Of a stretch of 64,000 nucleotides of DNA, positions 11,101 through 23,900 are shown in pieces (within the stretch, counting starts at the first letter, position 1; each line of letters opens with the position of its first letter). Origin of the DNA: Hyposmocoma kahamanoa (taxonomy: Eukaryota > Arthropoda > Insecta > Lepidoptera > Cosmopterigidae); NCBI RefSeq assembly GCF_003589595.1, contig NW_020653851.1:21464541-21528540 (forward strand), in the 5' to 3' direction. The notes beneath the pieces were generated by a model. That model did not search any database, had not been told where the DNA came from, and saw only the letters and a program-made list of their open reading frames with translations. The translations under genes and the position numbers were made by a program.

Positions 11101-14100
11101 TTTGCGATTAAAACTTAATTTCATATGAATAGTTAGTGTGACGGTTGCTGTTCCATTATATTACGTAGGCTCGCCACGGACCCCCGGCATTCATTACACG
11201 AACCCCTTAGGCCATGGACCACAGGTTAAGAAACACTGGCCTAGAGACAGTTTGCTTCTTAACTGAGAGTTCGTACCTATGAAGTTAAATTTATTAATAT
11301 TTAGTAGCAACACCTCTCGCATATGGAAAATGTTCACAAAATCTCCAACCACTGGTACTGGTGGTAAGTTTTACTTACCCCGACATAAGGACAAAGTTGT
11401 CGCGGCACACGTCAAATATTGGTAGATAATTGATTTCTTTTTTGTTTTTATGTATATTTTTATTTGAAATTTAACCTGACGTAAACAATAGGAATTAAAT
11501 GTATATTCTTCAATAATGTGTAAATACCGAGTTCTTAGGTTTTCGCGATTGTTACACATAGGAAATGAAACTATTTTTCCGGATTTAAATCGCGTATATT
11601 TGTTTTTTCAAACAAACCGACGTTTCGGGCCCTTTACGGGTCTCATGGTCACGGTTACTTGAGGTGGTACAGTCTTCAACCAGTTATGTCTAATATTAAT
11701 GCAAACCACCCTATTTTTTCACTATAGTTACAATAGTTATTAATAAAATACCTTATTTTTAATTTTACAAAGAAAACATTCCAATTTACGCTACATTAAG
11801 TTTTACAAATTATTTATTGAATGAAATCAAGTTTAATTTATTATTAATTATTAATAGAAATTAGAATAAACTAAAAATGGGACCTGTAAAGGGCCCGAAA
11901 CGTCGGTTTGTTTGAAAAAACAAATATACGCGATTTAAAACCGGAAAAATAGTTTCATTTCCAATGTGTAAATAGTTTATTATTTTAATTATGTTGTTTT
12001 TAAGTGAGACAATTCGGCTGTAATTGGCTCATATACTAGTCTTATATAATCATAATAATGCATGTAAATGTTAAGTATGTTAAGCTGTTGCTGAAACAAT
12101 AAATAAAGGTGTGTGTACAGCAAAGAGACTTCATGCATTTTCCAATAGTAGTGAACCTTCTTCGACGTGCAACCACGGACTTGTATATTAAACTGGACCG
12201 CGCACTAACTTAATAAAACGAGCCGAGTGAAAGGCTTCAGAGTAGTAATGTGTCTCTTTCTAATAGGGTGTTCATTTATTTTTCAGCCAGCCATATTGTT
12301 TGTAACTTTTTAATTTTTACTGAAAATTTGGCCGCTTATGGATGACCAAAACTACTAATATTATTTCATAATACAAATTAGTATACTTATTTGATATGCT
12401 ACTGCATAATAGAAGGTTTTATTGTTGATATGTTTTTTGTATTATTACAGTGAAAGCATTTATTTAGCAATTTAAAAAAGTTAATAGACTCACACTACCT
12501 AAAATGATTTTATTTAGCGTTGGCAACTTGTTAGACAAGGACAGACCACTACTTCGATCTATCTCACATGCTTCTGTTTTATACTTAAAACAAATCTTAA
12601 CATAACTCCGTAAGGTGTAAATTTGTAATATTGGTATATCGAAGTGCGCGATCCAATTTATGAAATATATAATTTTTTTTTATAATTTACGCCCAAACCG
12701 TTGGTGTGTTTGAAAAACAAATATACGCCATTTAAATCCGGAAAAATGAATTTCATTTCCTATGTGTAACAATCGCGAAAACCTAAGAATTCGATATTTA
12801 AATTTTAGGTTAAAAAAGATAACTTTACAAGGACAGCCTTTAAACTTTAACTTATTACTAGTTATCACTTAAGATAGGTTATTACTTGGTGTATACTCGG
12901 CATATTGGCTTGGTGCAGCAAACGAACAGCTTAGCTACAGATGAAGACTGAAAATCAGTACTGCTGAAGTCTTCAAACCTTGTTGTCCACATCACTCAAT
13001 TGTATTGTAATTTTTAAGTTCGTTGAATGTAACGACGTTTGACCACCATGATATTCAATCATTTTCGTGAAATTACTCCACTACTTTGTTATAATTATTA
13101 ATATAAAGATCGAAAACTAAGAAAAAAATTTAGATTTTCTCAATAGCTGTAACTCAATTTTATTTTCTATTAGTTTTTAAGTATTGTATTTCCTATGTTT
13201 TGTGGAGAAATTGTCTTTGGCGAGAGATAATGCTACATAAAACGTTCACAAACTTACGTAACTTACAAAGTAAAGTCATAGGTTTCGCCACAGGTCGAAC
13301 CGTAGACCTTTCAATTGAAAAGCAACTGTTTTTCCACTAAACTACCACCGCTCTTAAGAAAAGGAAAACATAACCAATTCCATCAATATGAAAAGTAATC
13401 AAAATTGCATATATATCCCTTTTTTATAAATGTAAAAAAAAATATAAATGAAAATATTACCATAATATGACTACAACAACGGTGACGATGAGAAACCATA
13501 ATAAAAACAACACACATAAAAATTATGATGACCAAACAAAAAAGTTGAAAACTATCGAAACCATAAAGAAAATTTAAGAACGTTTCAAAAAAGTTTTCAA
13601 CTACACAAAACAAACTCAAAAACCAACAACATGAAACACAAAGAAAGCCTAATAAATAAGCAAAACACACCATTATCCTAAAAACAAAAAACACGCCAAA
13701 AAAAAATAAAAAAAAGCGAAAAGTGAACACAAGATACTCCTCAATTCATTATGTTAACCATACATGAAAGTGAAGCCACGTTGCTGATTGTGCGCAGGAG
13801 TAGCGGCGAGTGCTCGGCAGATGGCTCTGCACAAGGCTCGTGACGCGTCCAACTGCGCTGACGCCCAGCGTGTAGCCAAGGCGTGGACGCCGCTCTCCAC
13901 GCCTCGCCCACCCGTCCCACCGGTGGGACCTGACCCGGTTTGGTTTGACGTCTCACGCATGAGATGTACGCTCACTTCGCGTAGGTTCTGTGGTTTATTA
14001 ATGTGTCAGTGCAAGGTAAATGCTATTAACCTTTGTATATGCAGAAGATACATTTTGTTTCCAAATATAAAACTACTTACTACAAACAGACTCAACATCC

Positions 14101-14895
14101 TAAAGGTCCTAAAAGACTACCCACGCCTTGTGGTGGATTTATTTCGATGCGATTTTCAAACGAATGGATTCTATAGAATAATAATAATTCTTTCGAACCA
14201 AAAATATCATTTATATAATAATAATAATAAATTTCTTTATTTCCTCCACAAAAATTAGGTATACCCGGTGAACAATAATAGGTCATATGAGATAATCTTA
14301 GAATAATAACGCATAGAATGATAGTTTCATATCAAACGAACTGTCACAAGTGAGGCAAAAATCAAATTCATGTAGGTAATTTTAATTAATCTAGATTAGC
14401 TAAGTTACCTAAGCTTACCTAACTTACCTGGTCACATAGTACCCTAACTAGGAAGAGCGGGGTCTCCTAGCACAAGCAATTAGTTTGCTTAAAAGGAGTT
14501 CCCCTGCAAACTTGCTGTAAACTAGGTTTAAGAAAACGTAAATAAACACTTTTTATTTTTTATTTTATTTTTTTATGTAGGCTAGTTTTAGTAGTAGGTT
14601 AATTTTCGGTTTTAGTGAATATTAATATAAAAATACAATGAATGTGAATGGAATGTGATGTTATTATCTATTTTATGTTTGTCTGACGTATTTTTACACT
14701 CATTTACCGCACATTTCGTCATTTTTAGCTAAAATTCTGGAGCTGTTCGCGGTGCAAGTTGACCTTGAGCACTGAAGGCCCATCCGCTCCTGTAGGCCCT
14801 TTGGGGGCGCTTCAATTTGCCTCACTTAGCGTGTACGGACTAGGTTTCTATGCGTTATTATTCTAAGGAGATATATATATGTATATAAGGAGATA

Positions 14896-14926
<31 letters not shown>

Positions 14927-17900
14927 ACAATAAGGTAAATCGAATCGTCTACATCAGAAAGCAATAAACATGTTGTAATAATATCATTAAATTATAACAA
15001 AACTTTAGTGGTAACTATTTTTGCCCTCGATTAAGGACGTTAATAGGTTTAAACCCGATTTAAACAAAAAAAAACCATTAACATTAGACATTAACAAAGC
15101 GCCGGGTTAAAACCGTGAAATCACCGTCAATTCGAGACTGCTTTGTTTTGCATTGAGCCTTGACGCGACTTTGCCGGCGACCTTATAAGTGACGACCGCA
15201 TTAGATTTAATTTTTTTAAATTTCGTATTTCGAAAAACAAATGCCGAGTTGTGTCGTAAAATTATACCTTCCATAAACTTTACTGCACGTCACTATTGAC
15301 AATAATGGATGTACATACATCAATTACCTCTTTCAACGTAGTTATGAATTAATAAGAAACTTGATGAGCGGACAAACGTCAAAACGGCCATCATAGCGTG
15401 CCGGTACTTTGGTCAGGAGAGCAACGACGTTTAATTTAGAGTTAATTAACAAAGATTCTCTCAAGTATACGATTGAAATTTAATAACACTTACCGCGGCA
15501 ATAACATGCTCTTGTTTGCTAGCAGTACAAACGTCGACTTCAAAGAACGGCAGCAGCTCCTGCCCAGTGCCGATGGAGGATCGCCGCTGCGGAGCCGAAA
15601 TTGACGGGGCAGAAGCGGTGGGGGACATCGGCGTACTGCACCGTGACAGTGCCTCGGGCTGGTTAGATACGAACGGTAAAGTTAGAGATGACACTGTGTC
15701 GCTACAGTTGCGTAGTAATTATTAGAGTGTCAGATAACCACACCGACACTTGGCCTCTAATTACGATTTCCCTGTACTATGAGTACCTGACCAACAGAAC
15801 TAACTAACCCGGAACATCCAGATCAGGACTAATTCAGAAGGGTTATAGTCTGTTTTTTGAAGAGGGAGTAAAATGACATTTGTAGGGTTGCCAGTTTTTA
15901 TAAAAATTTTAATGTATGTAATTTTAAATGTAGGTTGATTTTTATAAATTAAAATTTATACTATTCGGTTTTTGACCGATGATGACTTTATTAAAGCCCT
16001 TTTCAGGGCTGCAAAAAAATAGTTTTTTTTTTCATAATAATAATAATGTACACACTGAACTTAGCCCCGCACTAGAGAAACCCTGTGTCGCGGGTGCTAT
16101 GGACACGCATATAGACAACCACAAATTACACCCAAACTGACGAGAGAAACAAATATAGGCCATACAAATATTTCTTCCGGCCCGGGAGTCGAACCTGGGA
16201 CTTTTGCGTGGCAGTCCGGCTAGGTAACCGTTCGGCCACAGAGGGCAGTTAAATTATTAAGTTATAATGACTGAATTGTGAATATTACGACGTTCTAATG
16301 ATTAGTAATTCCGTTATTGCCTTCTTTATTCTTATTTTGACAGTTAGCTAATTAGTATCAATTTTTATTCATATACAGTCTGTTTTTTTTTAGTTTTTTA
16401 ACCGATTTCAAAAAAAGGAGGTTATCAATTCGACTGTATTTTTTTTCGTACGTATGTCACGCGATAACTCTATAAAATTTGTGAACCAATTTTGATGATT
16501 CTTTTTTGGTGTTGTTGGAAAGAGGATACCTCCGAAGTGGTCCCACTTAAAGAAGACAATATTCCACCTCTAAGGGTGGCAAAGTACGACGTGAATGACT
16601 TTTGAGGTCGGTTTTTTAGTACTCTGTACTGATTATTTATTTATTTATCTGTACTGATTGTTTCTCGCAAATGTGATAAAAAACATTGTATGCCATACGA
16701 GTGGTACAAAAATTACAAACATTTGGGCCATTTAAACCATTTAACCGACTTCAAAAAAAGGAGGAAGTTCTCATTTCGAGCGTATGATTTTTTTTGTATG
16801 TATGTTACGCGATAACTCCGGTATTTGTGCACCGATTTTCATGATTCTCTTTTTGTTGGGGAGAGTATAGTGCCATTTAATTTTGAAGAAAATCATCCAC
16901 CTCTAAGAGTGGATGTTCAATAGCGCCTAGATTTTATTATAAGGAGTAATTATTTTAATGGTTGATTTTGCTATTCTCTAATTCAAGGCGTTTTTCTCTC
17001 AATATACTTTGACTAGTGAGAACCGATTTTTTATTATCTCCTGTGTCAAGTTCCGTATAGTGGCGAATTAGGGGATGAGTCCGGGTTTGCGCACTTTCCG
17101 GTAACCGATTTCAAAAAAATTTGGCAAATACTTTTGAGGTCGGTTTTTTTACTACTCTGTACTGTGATTATCAAGTCTCAGTTCGTAATTGCCCACTTGC
17201 CGCCCTTGCAATTTGTGTCGCAATTAGGAAATTTTTTATATTCGTATACTGTTATAATGTATAGCCAGGTCGGTTAAGAGGACTTTGGGTCAAGTGATTT
17301 TGAACTCTAGGCAGAACAAATAAAATGTTATAAAAATTTTGAAGTACACTAAACTTGTATTATAACATATGACTACAGCGCTAAACTGTTTAGGAGTTAA
17401 CACGTTCACAGTGCATGACTCCACCTGGAGCCGCAAATTGGCTTCAACCATAAGTCCACGCCATAGGTATCCATGGAATTGCAATTACATACTTACTACT
17501 TCAATGTCAAATGCTTTGGTTGGACTTGTAGATCAAAGCATTTTGAATTGGGTAGTCTTTTATAGATGTAATTTTTCATAATTAACAAAATAATTTGGAT
17601 ATTTTATAGCTATACATCGAGTAAAATAAAAGCCAAATATTCCTGGTAACTCATAAGTGATACATCACTAATAAATATCAAATCTCGTTTGCACTGAAAT
17701 ATAGACAGCGCCAACAACTGACCTGTGAGTACGTCTCCGTATATTCCAAAAATATTCTGTATATATTGTAATAAAAATAATCTCTCTAACAATGGCGTCC
17801 TGTTTCATTCGGTGGTGTAGGGAAAAACAGCAAAACACCTAATTATAAAACAAACGGAATCAAATTTCATCAGTAATTAAATACGTAATTTTGCAATTTT

Positions 17901-20900
17901 TCGTCCATTATAGCAAAGCTCAAGTTAACTAGTCGATTTGGAGTGAAACAAATGACGACACCCGTCAATTGTTTCGAATTCGGGCTGGCCAATCAGAGCG
18001 CAGTAGTTACAGTAATGATATGGCAGAATAGTTTTCAAACAAATTAAATGACATTTCGTCTCTATTTCTGGTTAAATACTCGATGTAGGTTTATAATTAA
18101 AGATTAAGAGACAAAACTAACACTATTTCACACAAATTCCGGTGGACTTACGAGTTCATTTCGGCCTTTATATGGGGGAATGAAAGTGTTAAGGCTTCAA
18201 GTCCCTCTTCCCCCGGTGTTCCTCTTACCCCACCTGACCCTATTCGTTATTTAGGTGGCCGTATCAAGAGCCAAAGAATTTCTTCATCACTGCGACAAGT
18301 AATTAACCTATTGTAATGACTATAAAGTGGACCAATGATTTAGTGCCTGGAAGAAATTGCTATCTGGCAATAATAGCTGCCATACCCTGCCTTTTTTGTT
18401 TTATATTTGTCGTGTGCAATATTTGTATTGTAATTGAATTTGTCTGCGACAGTACCATCTCTACTGTCTTTACGAAGACATCGTGAGAATACTACATTAG
18501 TGTTGTAACTCAAAATATGTGAAATTCAAGATTATCTATACTATTTTGCTGGATGTAAAATTTATTTCTCTACCCGTCAATAAAACTGTTGTTCGAATAT
18601 TGTAAGAAATAATTAAATTAGATATATACTTAACTCAAAATGACGCAAACTTTTTGTTACTTAGTTCCGGACAAAACATGCCTTACTCAAAAATATAAAA
18701 TTATTTTTTCCTTTTTATTTTTAAATATATTTGACAAGTAGGAAATTGTTTAGACGTCTGTTAAAAACTTTTAACTACACATACATTTAAAAAAATTTCA
18801 CGCCAAGTAAGTAATTTTTTATCGATTCTGAAAAAATACATTTTTCGAGTTAATACATTATTGTATTAACAGTGCGATATTGTAATTTTTTTAAGTTTAT
18901 TGAATGTCACTATGTTTGACCACAATGATATTAAATTATTTTTTTTAAATTCATCCACTATAGTCCATTTCAATAGGGATGATTCCGATGACGTTTGAAA
19001 TTTGAAGTTTCTAGAGATGTAGTGATGTTAAATTGCATGAAAAAAAAACGATTTAAATTATCGAGATAATTTGTAACGAAGAGGGAATCGATTTACAGAA
19101 AATAATTTAAGAACAACTAATGAACAAAGTAATGGTGTAAATATCTATGGATAAGTATTTCGTTTTACACTTTAAGTAATTAGGGTAATTTATGTTGTGT
19201 CTATCCCTAAAAACTATGCAACCAAACAAAACGTCAACAATAAAGCATAAAATCAACAGCAACGAAACGGAATTTGAACAATTACTCCAAAAAGATCACG
19301 CAAAACAAAAACCCGCTAACAAGGTATGTAAATGTCTCGTATTGACACGAGTCATACAAAAGCCGACTCGATTTATCGATTCTATGGTGTAAATCTCTAT
19401 GGATAAATAATCAGTTATACGCGTCAAGCAGTTGGGGTTATTTATTATTTCATTTTCTATCTACATAATATACCACAATTTTTACTTAAAAATTACGTCT
19501 ACAACAAATGTTGTTTGATTTTGGTACATTATAACAAATTTACTATTTATTTTTGTAACCTGGTTGACAGATTAGTTATAAGTCGTATGCGTGGAACGTA
19601 AAAATTAGAAGTGTCACAGAACTCATCCCTATTGAAATGGATTATAGTTTGTTATAATTATTAACACAAAAGATGGATGCAGCTGTGTTCCGGAGGTTCA
19701 CTGAGTTGCATGTTCTACGTGTGAGTCAGTGAATCATCTGGGTGGCTGGTTTCGTCCTGTTTCTTATATTTGTAACTAATTACTAGGTATTATTTTTGTG
19801 ATTGTGTACTAATCCTAATACTAACATAGGTATAAGGTGTCATGTTACTAACTTACAAACTCGTATGGACTACATTGTCGGAAATAAATGATTTTTATTT
19901 ATTTTTATTTAAAGGTCGAAAAAATTCCTTCGATCCGGCTGGATTCGAACCAGCGTCGGACGATGTGACCTCCTTACATCGTCATCCCACCTTTTTATCG
20001 CCATTTCTCTGCTTCCTGGCAACTCGTTTTTAAATTTTGAATCGTTCTTTAATAATTTCTTGGCGTCGCATTCAGATTTTGTTTTTCTTCTTGAAGATGT
20101 TCTTTTTTTTGTTACGGCCTCTTTTTTCTCTTTACTAACAACTTTTTTTGCCCAATTGGCCATATTGTTTCGAAATTTCTTCACTATGGTATTTTCTCTA
20201 CAGCACAGGAATAGGGGTAGCCCACTTACCTGATAGCAGTATAAGCTGACTCTTAACTTGTCAAGCACCGCTTGTGGCGTCAAGCGGTTGCGCGGAGGAG
20301 TATTCAACGCGGTCCAAAGCCGCGTCCACACGTCCTCCACGAACTGGCACACACGCTGTCGTGCTGCCAGCACCACTGCACTGCTGTTCCATAACTTCTC
20401 CATACACACAGACACGCACAAATCGCGAACCTGTGCACGCAAATCGTACCCCTGATATAATGAAAGCAATAAGGGTGCTGGTGAAATTATAGAAACATCA
20501 GACTTGTCAACGTCATGTCTCATGGTGACGGGCTAAGTGGCAGTACCCTTCAGATATTTGCAATTTAAAGCTCTCGTAACTTATCATTCATTCCCGTGTG
20601 CCTGTAATTTCACCAGGACCCTTATCCTTCCAAACTTAACAGCAGTAATGCGTACATTACTGCTTGGTGGCAAAAATAGTTAAGGTGGTACTTTCTGGAC
20701 GAACTCTATCACAAGAGCTTTACTGCTACAAAATTCTAAACTCGGCAAACACGCTGCCGTGTATCTAAATGGGCCGACACTATTTTGACATTGTTACGCA
20801 TAAATCACCATCAGGCATTGCTCTTTGGTGACCTTTACATACGTAACATAACACATTATACAGTACTTAGATAATTACCCTATTACGAAATTACCTTAAC

Positions 20901-23900
20901 GTCAGCGAACTTAAGGTGCATGGTAAAAGGCAGCATCCGCATCAAAGGCATCGCAGTATTGGGCAACGCGCGTCGTGTAACAGCGAAAGTGGCGCCCACT
21001 AGGTACTCCTGCATGCAGCGCTGCACGTCGCCCGACACGCACGTCCGTTGGTTCACGCATAGCCACGATATCAGCTGGCGAATAAAACAAGGTACACTTT
21101 CATTAACATTTTTTTTTATAACATCAAGTGATAGGACGAACAAGTCGTGCACCTGATGGTAAGCTCGCGCCTGTCCATAACAGTTGCAGTGCCACTCAGA
21201 GCTTTAAACCGCAAAGATCTGAGGGGCACTGCCACGGCGCCCGACACCCTGAGACATAAGTTGACAAGTCCCATGTGTCTGTAATTTCACCGGCACCCTC
21301 ACCCTTCAAAACCGGAACACAGTAATGCTAACATTACTGCTTGGCGGCAGAAATAGGTAAGATGGCAGTAATTCCCTAGACGAACTCTTTCACAAGGGGC
21401 TCTATTGCTACTAAATATACATGTAGCAAAATATTTGTTATATTTATTCCGCAATAATGTTCGAGTCATGATTGCTCTCATATGTTATATAGTGTTCTTA
21501 AAATCTGTGAACTAATTCGGAGTCATCAACATCATTATTAGTGTTGCAACGAATAGTATTTCGCCGTATTAGTATAATTAGTATAATAGTATTTCTTCAG
21601 GCCGAATACCGATTATTCGGCCTGATTAATTAATTTACGAAAATTGGCGCGCAAACCGCATCCCAGCAAAGCTAGCTATACATACATATATATACAAGTT
21701 AAATTAAATCAGTAATGATGCATTTTGTAAAAAGAAACAAAAAAGCGAATATTATTTTCAAGTTTACAATTTAAATTTATGACATCTTAACCAAGAAAGT
21801 AATTGTTTATTTCACTTCAGTTTGATTAACTTTCAAAAACTTAATTTTATTTTCATTTGCAAATAATAAGCACTAGGTTGATTTTGTTAGCGTTTATTTA
21901 ATCATGACTTCATGACAAAATTATAAAATAAGTAGGTAGGGTTCATTTTATTTGTTACCTTGTTTTGATCTCATAGAAGTTACTATTTGTGATAATTTAC
22001 TATATCTTCTTATTTTTAGGTATTCGGCCGAATAGATATTTTATTTTCGGTATTCGGCCGAATAGCAAAAAATAGGCCGAATAAGCCGAATACCGAATAG
22101 TAACCGAATATTTGTTGCAACTCTAATCATTATAACTTATTATAGGTTCCACTATTGGACACGGATCTTCTCTAAGAGCCGAATCAATAAATTAATTATT
22201 AATTACTGGTTATTAATTTTTAATTCGCATCATCATTATCAACCCATCAACCGATTACACACGTTTTCCGAGGGTTATGAAACTTCTTTGACGAGCAGGT
22301 ATCACCACGATCTTTTCCTCCACCGAAAATAAATTCGAACATAAATTCCGAGAAACTCTGAGGTGCGAGACCGGATTCGAACCCACGGCTTGAGAGCCGG
22401 TAGATCAAACAATTAGGCTACCACGGCTTATTATTTATTAGTTAATTCATTATCAATGAATTAACTAATTATACAATATTGTCATTGAAAATGAATACAA
22501 AAGTTATTTGTTATGCAAGACTGCAAAGTTGTTGTTTGACGCGAGTGATTGTTATGAAACGTGATTAGCGAGGGTTTCAAGGCACTAGACGCAAATCAAC
22601 TTTGCAGAAGAGCGAAACACACAACTTTTCACTTCACTATAGCGAAGAAAATGGTAGATGAAAGAAAAAAACTATAAAACCTTTTTTAATGAAAAGAAAA
22701 AGTTTATCTTCGGATGCGTTCTGAATTTACACCTCATCAATTCTCTTTTACTTTTTGATTAAGTGATTATTGAAATTATTTTTTGTTCTTCGACGAATTA
22801 AAATAATTTACTAAACATAATTCGTTGTCATTGTTAATTTAATGTCAATAATAATATACGGTAACGACGAATCGCATAGTTGAACGTGTCATTATCTTTT
22901 TTTTTCATCGAAAGAAAAAGTTAGGTGCACCACAGATCATCGGCAAGTTCGAATTTCTAAAACCTTTTCCACGTTAGCGTGCAAAAAACGCTTTTGCACG
23001 TAGATTTGTAATGGGAAAGAAAGCCTTTCCGAGCTAGTGAGGTGTAAACAAAATTATCATTGTCAATTTAATGTGAACAATAATAAGAATTAAATACACC
23101 AACGAATTTATATTACATAAACAATGTATGACAAATCGCGTACTTGAACGTGTCACTATGTTCATTTTTTCATCGAAAGAAAAAGTTACGTGCACCACAG
23201 TCCATCCTCAAGTTCCAATGTAAAATATCTTTGCCACGCTAGCGTGGAAGAAAACGTTTTTGGGTCCGAGCTAGCAAAAAATAATCAAACAAACCTCACC
23301 TCTTCAGCCAAATCTAAATTCCCTTCATGTTGAATCAAGTAATGTATTACGGCCAACTTGTTTTCCACAGAGTTGTTATTCTTAAAAGTCATAATCAAAT
23401 CTTTCTCAGCTACATTCATAGTGACAACATCAAGTGTGTTCAAGTCGACCATAGCATGGGCTCCCCAGCCGAGAATGGGAGCTAGGGAAGGACCGCTGTT
23501 GCTGTCTTCGGCTGCTATGACGATATGGCAGCACGGTTCATGGTGAACACTTATGTCGATGAGGTGCGTGTATAGCATAGGAATGTTTACCAGCAGGTGG
23601 TTATCTGTTGGAAAATAAGATCATATCAATGCTGGAAAGGTAAAACGTCTTACGTGCATTTGAAAAATATTTTAATTTTTTTTTAAGAAAAAAATCATAA
23701 CCCTAATTTTATTTGCTATATGGAATAGCTAATGCTTGAGTAGCAGTAGAGTTCCTTGTGAAAGAGATTGTCTATTTCTGCCGCCAAGCAGTAACATGAG
23801 CGTTACTGCGTTCCGGTTTGGAAGGGTAAGGGTGCTGGTGAAATTACAGGCACATGAGATTTGTCAACTGATGTCTCAGTGTGACGGGCGTAGTGTCAGT

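Noticed and set aside
13383..13730. 115-codon minus-strand frame rich in Phe and Ile
   Set aside because: It is a translation of very A/T-rich intron sequence. The hydrophobicity is a composition effect.
13788..14258. 156-codon + strand frame
   Set aside because: Antisense shadow of GSAP exon 11, open only because of its high GC content.
19909..20229. Extension of GSAP exon 9 past its donor (frame stays open ~320 bp)
   Set aside because: A consensus donor GTAAGT ends the conserved region, and the extension reads retroelement C-terminal sequence.
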